Shown one piece after another: positions 57,416 through 64,000 of a stretch of DNA of 64,000 nt; within the stretch, counting starts at the first letter, position 1, and each line of letters starts with the position of its first letter. The stretch lies in contig CANROJ010000003.1 of NCBI GenBank assembly GCA_947632215.1, positions 29,938 to 93,937 of the forward strand, written 5' to 3'. The position numbers and the translations under genes are program-made. The notes under the pieces were generated by a model. It saw only the letters and a list, made by a program, of their open reading frames with translations, searched no databases and was not told the DNA's origin. This DNA is from an uncultured Flavobacterium sp. (GTDB taxonomy: Bacteria > Bacteroidota > Bacteroidia > Flavobacteriales > Flavobacteriaceae).

Positions 57416-58990
57416 TTAATATTTTGAAGAAATCTCTTTTGCAACTTTATCAAGTACGCTAGTTAATTCGTCAGAAAACTTACCAGCTTTTAAAGCATCT
57501 AAAGTATCTCTATGACGAGCGTTTAAAGCTTCTAAATAATCTCTTTCAAATTCTTTTACTTTAGAAACAGGAACGTTTCTTAATAAGTTCTTAGAACCAG
57601 CATAAATAATCGCTACTTGATCTTCTACTGAATATGGATCATTAACAGCTTGCTTAAGAATCTCAACGTTACGCTTACCTTTTTCAATAACATTCATAGT
57701 TGCTGCATCTAAATCTGAACCAAATTTAGCAAAAGCCTCTAATTCACGGTATTGAGCTTGGTCAAGCTTTAAAGTACCAGATACTTTCTTCATAGATTTA
57801 ATCTGTGCAGAACCTCCAACACGAGATACAGATATACCAACGTTAATAGCTGGACGAACCCCTGAGTTAAATAAATCTGACTCTAAGAAGATCTGACCAT
57901 CAGTAATAGAAATAACGTTTGTAGGAATATACGCAGAAACGTCACCAGCTTGAGTTTCAATAATTGGTAATGCAGTTAAAGAACCACCACCTTTTACAAA
58001 TGGTCTTAATGACTCTGGTAAGTCATTCATTTCTTTAGCAATAGTATCATCACCGATAACACGAGCAGCACGTTCTAATAATCTTGAGTGTAGGTAGAAA
58101 ACGTCACCTGGATACGCCTCACGTCCTGGTGGACGACGTAAAATTAATGACATTTCACGGTAAGCTACAGCTTGCTTAGATAAGTCATCATAAATAATTA
58201 AAGCAGGACGACCAGTATCACGGAAATACTCACCGATTGCAGCACCAGCCATAGCTGAATAAACTTGCATTGGAGCAGGTTCCGAAGCATTAGCAGCAAC
58301 AATAATAGTATAATCCATAGCTCCTTTATCTTCTAAAGTTTTAGCAATAGCTGCAACTGTAGAAGCTTTTTGTCCAATAGCTACATAAATACAATAAACT
58401 GGCTGACCAGCATCGTAAAATTCTTTTTGATTTAAAATCGTATCAATACAAACAGTTGTTTTACCTGTTTGACGGTCACCAATCACAAGTTCACGTTGTC
58501 CTCTACCAACTGGGATCATGGCATCGATAGATTTAATACCAGTCTGTAATGGTTCAGTTACTGGTTGACGGAAGATTACCCCTGGAGCTTTACGCTCTAA
58601 TGGCATCTCGTATAAATCACCTTCAATTGGTCCTTTTCCATCAATAGGTAAACCTAATGTGTTAACTACACGACCAACCATTTTCTCTCCTACTTTCAAA
58701 GAAGCAATACGTCCAGTTCTTTTCACAACTGATCCTTCTTTTACTCCCACAGAGCTTCCTAATAATACAATACCTACATTATCTTCTTCAAGATTTTGTA
58801 CCATTGCTTCTAATTTGTTGTCTATAACAACTAACTCTCCATATTCTGCATGTGTTAACCCGTGAACACGAGCAACTCCATCTCCTACTTCTAATACAGT
58901 TCCAACTTCCTCTAAAGAAGCATCAGAGTTAAATCCAGATAACTGTTTCTTTAAAATCGCTGAAATTTCAGCTGGTTTAATGTCCGCCAT
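57416..58990 (-). CDS. atpA: ATP synthase F1 subunit alpha
   Basis: 524 residues. The nucleotide-binding P-loop GDRQTGKTT is at 171-179, with the signature [17 protein letters not shown] near 380. It forms the F1 hexamer with beta. A small hairpin (57380-57394) lies in the 66-base gap before atpG. The gap to atpH upstream is 42 bases. Confidence 0.98.
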   Translation of the reverse strand: MADIKPAEISAILKKQLSGFNSDASLEEVGTVLEVGDGVARVHGLTHAEYGELVVIDNKLEAMVQNLEEDNVGIVLLGSSVGVKEGSVVKRTGRIASLKVGEKMVGRVVNTLGLPIDGKGPIEGDLYEMPLERKAPGVIFRQPVTEPLQTGIKSIDAMIPVGRGQRELVIGDRQTGKTTVCIDTILNQKEFYDAGQPVYCIYVAIGQKASTVAAIAKTLEDKGAMDYTIIVAANASEPAPMQVYSAMAGAAIGEYFRDTGRPALIIYDDLSKQAVAYREMSLILRRPPGREAYPGDVFYLHSRLLERAARVIGDDTIAKEMNDLPESLRPFVKGGGSLTALPIIETQAGDVSAYIPTNVISITDGQIFLESDLFNSGVRPAINVGISVSRVGGSAQIKSMKKVSGTLKLDQAQYRELEAFAKFGSDLDAATMNVIEKGKRNVEILKQAVNDPYSVEDQVAIIYAGSKNLLRNVPVSKVKEFERDYLEALNARHRDTLDALKAGKFSDELTSVLDKVAKEISSKY

Positions 58991-59032
58991 TTTTATCTAT
59001 GTTTATACACGAAAAATTCGTGCGGTGATTTT

Positions 59033-59569
59033 TTAATTTGTTAATTCTCTTTTTAAAACTTCTAGTTGATGTGCAATTGAAGCATTAAATTGTTTATCCC
59101 CAATTTTTAGAATAAATCCTCCAATAATAGAAGAATCTACTACATTAGAAATAATAACCTCTTTACCTTGCACTAATTCTTTAGCTTTAGCAAAAACCTT
59201 AGACTCTAAGTGAGAATCCATAGGTATTGCAGTAGTAACTACAACTCTTTCAACTCCTTTTAGTACTTCGTATTGCTTTTGAAAATTAGAAGCAATAGCT
59301 CCTAAAAGTTCAAATCTACTATTAGTTTTTAACAATCTAAATAATTCCTTAGTACCTTGGTTTACAGAAGCGAATACTTCTTCTAAAGCGTTAAATTTTA
59401 CACTCTCCCCGATAACTGGGTTATTAAGAAAAGATTTCAACTCTTTGCTTTGAGAAACTGATTCAGAAATAAGGATCATATCATTATTTATAGCATCAGC
59501 ATTTCCGTTTTCCACAGAAATCTCAAGCATTGCTTTTGCATAACGTGCCGCTGCTCTTGTGCTTATCAT
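59033..59569 (-). CDS. atpH: ATP synthase F1 subunit delta
   Basis: 178 residues: N-terminal helical bundle (RAAARYAKAMLEISVENGNA) and the C-terminal conserved VVDSSIIGGFILKIGDKQFN. It connects the peripheral stalk to F1. Ten bases separate it from atpF. Confidence 0.95.
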   Translation of the reverse strand: MISTRAAARYAKAMLEISVENGNADAINNDMILISESVSQSKELKSFLNNPVIGESVKFNALEEVFASVNQGTKELFRLLKTNSRFELLGAIASNFQKQYEVLKGVERVVVTTAIPMDSHLESKVFAKAKELVQGKEVIISNVVDSSIIGGFILKIGDKQFNASIAHQLEVLKRELTN

Positions 59570-59579
59570 AATGACTAAA

Positions 59580-60080
59580 TTAGTTTAATTTCACATCTGC
59601 TAACATCTTCTCTACCAACTGCGATTGAGCTTCTTTATTAGCTAATTGATCTTTTAATAATTTTTCAGCGATCTCAATAGAGATACCTGAAACCTGTTGT
59701 TTCAACTCCAAAACAGCAGCAGCTTTCTCACTTTCAATTGTAGCTTTAGCTTGAGCAATCATTTTTTGCCCTTGTGCGTCCGCTTCAGTTCTAGCATCTG
59801 CTAACATTTGCTCTTTAACTTCACGAGCTTCTTTCATTAAAGCATCACGCTCTGCACGAGCTTGAATTAATAACTTCTCATTATCAGCTTGTAAATTAGC
59901 TAAATCTCTTTTTGCGTTGTCAGCTGCAGCTAATGCATCTGTAATTCCTGCTTCACGCTCTTCTAAAGCATTAACAATTGGTTTCCACGCAAATTTTCCT
60001 AATAGGAAAATGATAACAATTAAAATGATAAATTGCCAGAAAAATAATCCAAAACTGAAATCGTTGATTAACTTATCCAT
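59580..60080 (-). CDS. atpF: ATP synthase F0 subunit b
   Basis: 166 residues: one membrane helix (about 8-28, FGLFFWQFIILIVIIFLLGK), the conserved KFAWKPIVNALEEREAGI, and a long charged helix forming the dimeric peripheral stalk. It follows atpE after a 95-base gap that holds a 14-bp hairpin. Confidence 0.96.
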   Translation of the reverse strand: MDKLINDFSFGLFFWQFIILIVIIFLLGKFAWKPIVNALEEREAGITDALAAADNAKRDLANLQADNEKLLIQARAERDALMKEAREVKEQMLADARTEADAQGQKMIAQAKATIESEKAAAVLELKQQVSGISIEIAEKLLKDQLANKEAQSQLVEKMLADVKLN

Positions 60081-60125
60081 TATCTAAAATTATATTTTTT
60101 AATACCTAATATTGTTTAATTAAGA

Positions 60126-60158
60126 AGTTTATCTGTGACCAACCGTCACAGATAAACT
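60126..60158 (-). promoter_or_regulatory. Intercistronic 14-bp hairpin between atpE and atpF
   Basis: The perfect arms AGTTTATCTGTGAC/GTCACAGATAAACT enclose a 5-base loop. In the transcribed (minus) direction no T run follows, so it is less likely a full terminator than an mRNA-stabilising or attenuating structure that raises c-subunit output relative to downstream genes. Confidence 0.6.
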
Positions 60159-60175
60159 CTTTTTCTTTGTTTGGA

Positions 60176-60385
<210 letters not shown>

Positions 60386-60424
60386 TTAATTAAACAAATT
60401 TTAAATTCTAATTATTTTAATCTT

Positions 60425-61606
60425 CTAGTGCTCATCGTGAACTGCTACTGCAGAACCAATAAATAAAGAAGATAACATTGTAAAAATAAATGCCTGTAAA
60501 AAAGCTACCAAAATTTCTAAGCAAACTAAGAAAGTAGAAAGAAAGAATCCTACTCCTGTTGCACCTGCAACACCTAAAGCCTCTTTCATAATAAAGATGA
60601 TTGAAATCAATCCAAAAACGATAGAGTGTCCAGCAGTAATGTTAGCAAATAAACGAACCATTAAAGAGAAAGGCTTAATTAATGCCCCTAAAACTTCAAT
60701 TGGAGCTAACATAATTTTCATTGGAGCAGGAACACCTGGCATCCAAAAAATATGCTTCCAATAATCTTTATTCCCTGAAAACTGAGTATAGAAGAAAGTA
60801 AAGATTGCTAAACAAGCCGTTACCGTAATACTTCCTGTTACGTTAAATCCTAATGGAGTTAATCCTAACAAGTTTAATAGAAATATAAGAAAGAAAACAG
60901 ATAATAAATAAGGCATGAATTTCTTATACTTATCTTTTCCAATATTAGGAATTGCCATTTCATCACGAACGTAAATTACTAATGGCTCTAAAGCTCTTGC
61001 AAAACCTTTCGGTAAGTTATTTGGTCCATTTTTATAAGTTTTTGCTAAACCTAAGAACATAACAAATAATAATGCCGTAGTAAAAAGTAAAGACGCAACG
61101 TTTTTAGTAATAGATAAATCTATTGGTTTCTCGTTACTTGGAAACCCTTTGTCATCATATGAAATATGACCTTGGGCATCTGTTTTATAAATCTTACCGT
61201 GGTAAAGTCTATAAAATTGTCCTGCTTTCTCAACTAATTTATCTCCAAAATCAAACTCAGAAGACATAAAAACATGTAATCCATTATCAATTAGAATAAC
61301 AGGTAAAGGAAAACCATAGTTTTTACCAGTTTCTTCATCTGAAAAGAAAACAAACGAATAGTCATCCGCTAAGTGATGTTGAATATGTGCAGCAATTTTT
61401 TCAGCTTGCGTAGTGTTACCGACATCAGCAGCAGCAGCCTCTAATGTCTCTGCTACAGAATTCTGCAGGGATTCATCAATTGATTGCTCAAGCTCTTGAG
61501 TCGTTGTTTCAAGTTCTTTACCACTTGATTGTGCGTAAGAAAATACAGACATTGCTGTAAAAATAACAGCTGCTAATAAATTCAGTGATTTCTTCAGAGT
61601 CACCAT
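60425..61606 (-). CDS. atpB: ATP synthase F0 subunit a, with N-terminal extension
   Basis: 393 residues versus 271 in E. coli. A signal-like segment (LLAAVIFTAMSVFSYAQ) and about 140 further residues precede the membrane core, which starts near 165. The essential arginine is Arg318 in SLMVRLFANITAGHS. The extension is common in Bacteroidota and is predicted to face the periplasm; its role is unknown. First of the six canonical genes here, with its own -7 box. Confidence 0.96.
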   Translation of the reverse strand: MVTLKKSLNLLAAVIFTAMSVFSYAQSSGKELETTTQELEQSIDESLQNSVAETLEAAAADVGNTTQAEKIAAHIQHHLADDYSFVFFSDEETGKNYGFPLPVILIDNGLHVFMSSEFDFGDKLVEKAGQFYRLYHGKIYKTDAQGHISYDDKGFPSNEKPIDLSITKNVASLLFTTALLFVMFLGLAKTYKNGPNNLPKGFARALEPLVIYVRDEMAIPNIGKDKYKKFMPYLLSVFFLIFLLNLLGLTPLGFNVTGSITVTACLAIFTFFYTQFSGNKDYWKHIFWMPGVPAPMKIMLAPIEVLGALIKPFSLMVRLFANITAGHSIVFGLISIIFIMKEALGVAGATGVGFFLSTFLVCLEILVAFLQAFIFTMLSSLFIGSAVAVHDEH

Positions 61607-61647
61607 ACCTTAACTTCTTAAATATTTATGGTTCTTAAAATTTTGTG

Positions 61648-61655
61648 CAAAAATA
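61648..61655 (-). promoter_or_regulatory. Putative -7 promoter box for atpBEFHAG
   Basis: The minus strand reads TATTTTTG, matching TAnnTTTG, about 42 bases before the atpB start, in the 114-base gap after the small membrane-protein gene. Confidence 0.45.
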
Positions 61656-61720
61656 CAACAAATCTCTCACATTCACACCCTAATCAGAAAAAAAATTTAA
61701 TATCTTTTTTCTGTGGTGTA

Positions 61721-62110
61721 CTACTTGTTCAGAACCTTAAATGCTGTATAAGCATCTGTGGCTAGGAAAACAAGCACTGTAATTACAAAATTATACTTAA
61801 AAACATCGTGAGCCTCTATGCTATCGAGTCCTTGTTGAACAAACAAATAACTACCTATTAATCTTAATGTTATAAATCCTAAAAAAACAAATCCTAACTG
61901 CTCTGGCAAACTTTTAGAAATACCCACCATAGCAAATAGCATAACAACCGAAAAGATCAATTCAAAACCATAAAGTCCCTCTAAACTATGACCTAATTTA
62001 CTTATAAATTCATGTGAACCTGTAAAATATAAAACAGCGTATTGAACACAAAAGCAAATTATAATAAAAGCCAGAACTCTAACTCCAATTCCCAATATTT
62101 TTTTATCCAT
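61721..62110 (-). CDS. Four-helix membrane protein linked to ATP synthase genes (DUF6168-like)
   Basis: 129 residues with four hydrophobic helices (about 7-29, 47-66, 72-92, 106-124). The position between an AtpZ/AtpI-type gene and atpB matches a small membrane protein found there in many flavobacteria, possibly DUF6168. By place it could help assemble the c ring, but no AtpI motif is visible, so this is only context. Confidence 0.65.
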   Translation of the reverse strand: MDKKILGIGVRVLAFIIICFCVQYAVLYFTGSHEFISKLGHSLEGLYGFELIFSVVMLFAMVGISKSLPEQLGFVFLGFITLRLIGSYLFVQQGLDSIEAHDVFKYNFVITVLVFLATDAYTAFKVLNK

Positions 62111-62123
62111 AAAATACCATTAA

Positions 62124-62345
62124 CTAATTCCGATTAATTTGATTAACTTGTCTAATAACTTGCAGCAAAGCTACCCCTACTCCAATCAAAGTACAAACTT
62201 TATTTGCTATATCTTCTTGCAAATTATATTTTTGGTCTAACCAGAGGCCAAAAATATGAAAAAGATATATCGTAACCCCCATTTGCATAGGCATTGTGAC
62301 AAAAATTAACCATTTTTGAGATTTATTATTTTTTTTATTACTCAA
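62124..62345 (-). CDS. AtpZ/AtpI family small membrane protein
   Basis: 73 residues with two membrane helices. It begins MSNKKNNKSQKWLIFVTMPM and contains MQMGVTIYLFHIFGLWLDQK, the AtpZ/AtpI-type pattern with a Gly-rich second helix. Such proteins accompany ATP synthase operons and are linked to c-ring assembly or ion transport. 12 bases from the bactofilin gene. Confidence 0.8.
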   Translation of the reverse strand: MSNKKNNKSQKWLIFVTMPMQMGVTIYLFHIFGLWLDQKYNLQEDIANKVCTLIGVGVALLQVIRQVNQINRN

Positions 62346-62357
62346 ACTAAATGGATT

Positions 62358-62810
62358 TTATTTTTTCTTTTTGGTAGTAACTTTATTCTCTTGTACTAAT
62401 TCCACAACATTAGGAGTCGCATTCTGAGTCAACAATGAAGGTTCCGCCATATGGTCTCCTAACATCTTACAACTTACATCTAGTTTGCCACCAGGCTCCA
62501 CTGCTAACTTACCTACTACAATTTCACCCTCAACTCTAGCAAATTCTTTTATATGAAGAAGTTCTTCCACATATAAAGTACCTTTAACAACTCCTTCTAC
62601 ATCTGCATTTTGACAAATAATACTACCTTGAATTGATGCTAGTGGTCCTATTACCACTTTACCATTAACTTTCAGATTACCTTCTAGTAGACCATCAAAA
62701 CGTAAATCAGCGACTGCTTCTATATTTCCTTTGATGATAGTCTGGTCGACAATTCGGTTAGTTTGACCAAGCTGATCGATAGAACTTTTATTCTTTGTTT
62801 TTTGAAACAT
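62358..62810 (-). CDS. Bactofilin (polymer-forming cytoskeletal protein)
   Basis: 150 residues. The central beta-helix (about 20-115) has regularly spaced VxG/VEG turns (IIKGNIEAVADLRFDGLLEG, NADVEGVVKGTLYVEELLHI), the bactofilin core; a Lys-rich tail KVTTKKKK ends it. Bactofilins polymerise without nucleotide on the inner membrane and help shape or localise envelope machines. It sits between the PorW/SprE gene and AtpZ, so it may be expressed with both. Confidence 0.92.
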   Translation of the reverse strand: MFQKTKNKSSIDQLGQTNRIVDQTIIKGNIEAVADLRFDGLLEGNLKVNGKVVIGPLASIQGSIICQNADVEGVVKGTLYVEELLHIKEFARVEGEIVVGKLAVEPGGKLDVSCKMLGDHMAEPSLLTQNATPNVVELVQENKVTTKKKK

Positions 62811-62837
62811 TTTTTTTGTATTGAATCTATATTAATA

Positions 62838-64000
62838 TTACTTATTTGATTGTTCTTCTATATACTTATTCCAACTTTTATTTAGAAGTACCGTGGTATA
62901 ATCTCCAGCAGAAATTACATGAGCGATATCCAAATTTAAACGCTCTATAGCACTAAGAGCATCTTGTTTGGTCTTAAATCCATGTAAGACAATAAAATCA
63001 GCTTGTTCATTATATTTATCTTGGGAGTATTTAACCCCTACCTCTTTATTTATAGTAGCAAAATCAATCATTGACCTTTGGGTTAATCCAAAAGTTTGTT
63101 GTTGTGCTTTAGGTTGGTAAATTACAATTTTCCAGTTATTACTAGTCTCCGTATTAAAAGACTTCTTCTCTAATTCTAATACCACCGTGTTAAGCAATTC
63201 CTCGGCTTTTTTGCCCTCAGGAGTCGAACTATATGTTAAAGAAATAAAATTAAGGGCTTCCTTATAAGCCTGCAACCCTTGCTTTTGAGCAATTATTTGG
63301 GCTTTTAATAGCTCAAAGAGACTAATATAATCATTATCAAAATTCTCTAGCACCTTATTTATTTCACTATAAGCTTTATCCAAATCTCCACTTTGATAGA
63401 TGCGATAAATATTTGTATATCGCTGTTCTGGGGAAAGGTCGTCTATTAAATCTCTATTGACATTTTGCAAGAGTTTAGCATAACGAGACTCAGGGTATAA
63501 ACTAATAATACGCTGCTTGATGCCTTGAGCTTTCGATAGATCAATTTCCTGGTAAATCTTATATAATTTGTACATCGTAGGTAAGACCAAACGTTGTTCT
63601 GGATGTAAATCAAGCAACTTTTCAAGTTTATTAACTGCCAACCCATGTTTTTTAAACCTATCACTATACATTGCACCAAGTTGAAAATAAGCGTAATCAC
63701 GATCTTTTTTTAACTGATCTATTACCATAGGATCAGAAGGTACTTGATTTAAATAATACTCTAAATCGTAACGCTTATCTAGGGGCTGACCTATACTTTG
63801 ATCTTCACTAGGCACATCCACTAGTACAGCAGAATCTCTTTGTTTTCTAGAAGAAGACTCCCATTTCCAGTTATCTTCTAAAACTCTATGTCCCCATTTT
63901 CTAACAAATTCTAATTTACCATAAGAAGATGCTTGGGTAGAGTAAAAGTAAAAATTAGAGCTCTGGGTACTTATATTATTATCATTAAGAGCTTGATTAA
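62838..64000 (-). CDS. porW: Type IX secretion lipoprotein PorW/SprE, C-terminal part (cut by window edge)
   Basis: The frame is open from the right edge to a stop at 62838, about 386 residues. It contains NFYFYSTQASSYGKLEFVRK and KWGHRVLEDNWKW, then TPR helices (about 63-260 of the visible part) and a C-terminal domain with DFIVLHGFKTKQDALSAIER. An internal GTG at 63821 is not the true start, because the frame continues upstream. PorW/SprE is an envelope lipoprotein needed for type IX secretion and gliding. The family call is from motif pattern. Confidence 0.85.
   Translation of the reverse strand, partial: NQALNDNNISTQSSNFYFYSTQASSYGKLEFVRKWGHRVLEDNWKWESSSRKQRDSAVLVDVPSEDQSIGQPLDKRYDLEYYLNQVPSDPMVIDQLKKDRDYAYFQLGAMYSDRFKKHGLAVNKLEKLLDLHPEQRLVLPTMYKLYKIYQEIDLSKAQGIKQRIISLYPESRYAKLLQNVNRDLIDDLSPEQRYTNIYRIYQSGDLDKAYSEINKVLENFDNDYISLFELLKAQIIAQKQGLQAYKEALNFISLTYSSTPEGKKAEELLNTVVLELEKKSFNTETSNNWKIVIYQPKAQQQTFGLTQRSMIDFATINKEVGVKYSQDKYNEQADFIVLHGFKTKQDALSAIERLNLDIAHVISAGDYTTVLLNKSWNKYIEEQSNK

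Overview
The window is AT-rich chromosome from a member of the Bacteroidota, most likely class Flavobacteriia, family Flavobacteriaceae or a close relative; genus cannot be fixed from sequence alone. Evidence: gliding and type IX secretion genes (gldH and a PorW/SprE-type TPR lipoprotein), a SusC/SusD pair, DUF4270 and PafA proteins, an SDR-type threonine dehydrogenase, short Bacteroidota-type ATP synthase epsilon and c subunits, many lipoboxes, few Shine-Dalgarno sequences, and many TAnnTTTG -7 promoter boxes. No transposase, prophage or CRISPR array was seen. The content is mostly conserved housekeeping with a few accessory blocks.

Layout: 1-428 is the 5' part of recO (minus), followed by a lipoprotein and a flippase (plus). 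3060-12454 is minus-strand: a DUF4139 protein and radA, then the unit glgA-like / DUF4270 lipoprotein / glmS / atpD / atpC. panC, panD and an LPG-synthase-TM-type membrane protein diverge from it. A tRNA-Asn, a TRIC-type channel, an aldehyde dehydrogenase, two tiny membrane proteins and tdh follow. A lipoprotein, mfd and a HAD hydrolase run on the plus strand (18517-23219). 23285-33047 holds an M16 peptidase, PafA phosphatase and a SusD/SusC pair. 33367-41907 is a heavy-metal efflux locus: response regulator and sensor kinase, then adaptor, RND pump, TolC-type channel and a beta-barrel protein, with a four-repeat operator in front of the efflux operon. 42082-52835 holds a GNAT-nitrilase fusion, an NPP-type phosphodiesterase, an SDR protein, a Usp protein, a two-subunit CoA transferase, and PBP1A-gldH-ricT. 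mtnN and poxB flank a 770-base gap with possible decayed remnants. 56483-62345 is the main ATP synthase operon (atpB-E-F-H-A-G plus two upstream small membrane proteins), preceded by a bactofilin and the C-terminal part of PorW/SprE, which runs off the right edge.

How it works together: the F1Fo ATP synthase is complete but split. Its beta and epsilon genes lie about 48 kb from the other six. The efflux locus looks like a self-contained metal response: an OmpR-type regulator probably binds the 11-base-phased repeats and switches on a tripartite pump. Perfect inverted repeats separate most transcription units. The strongest unexplained signals are the phased operator, a 14-bp hairpin between atpE and atpF, the decayed mtnN-poxB gap, and several small proteins of unknown function.
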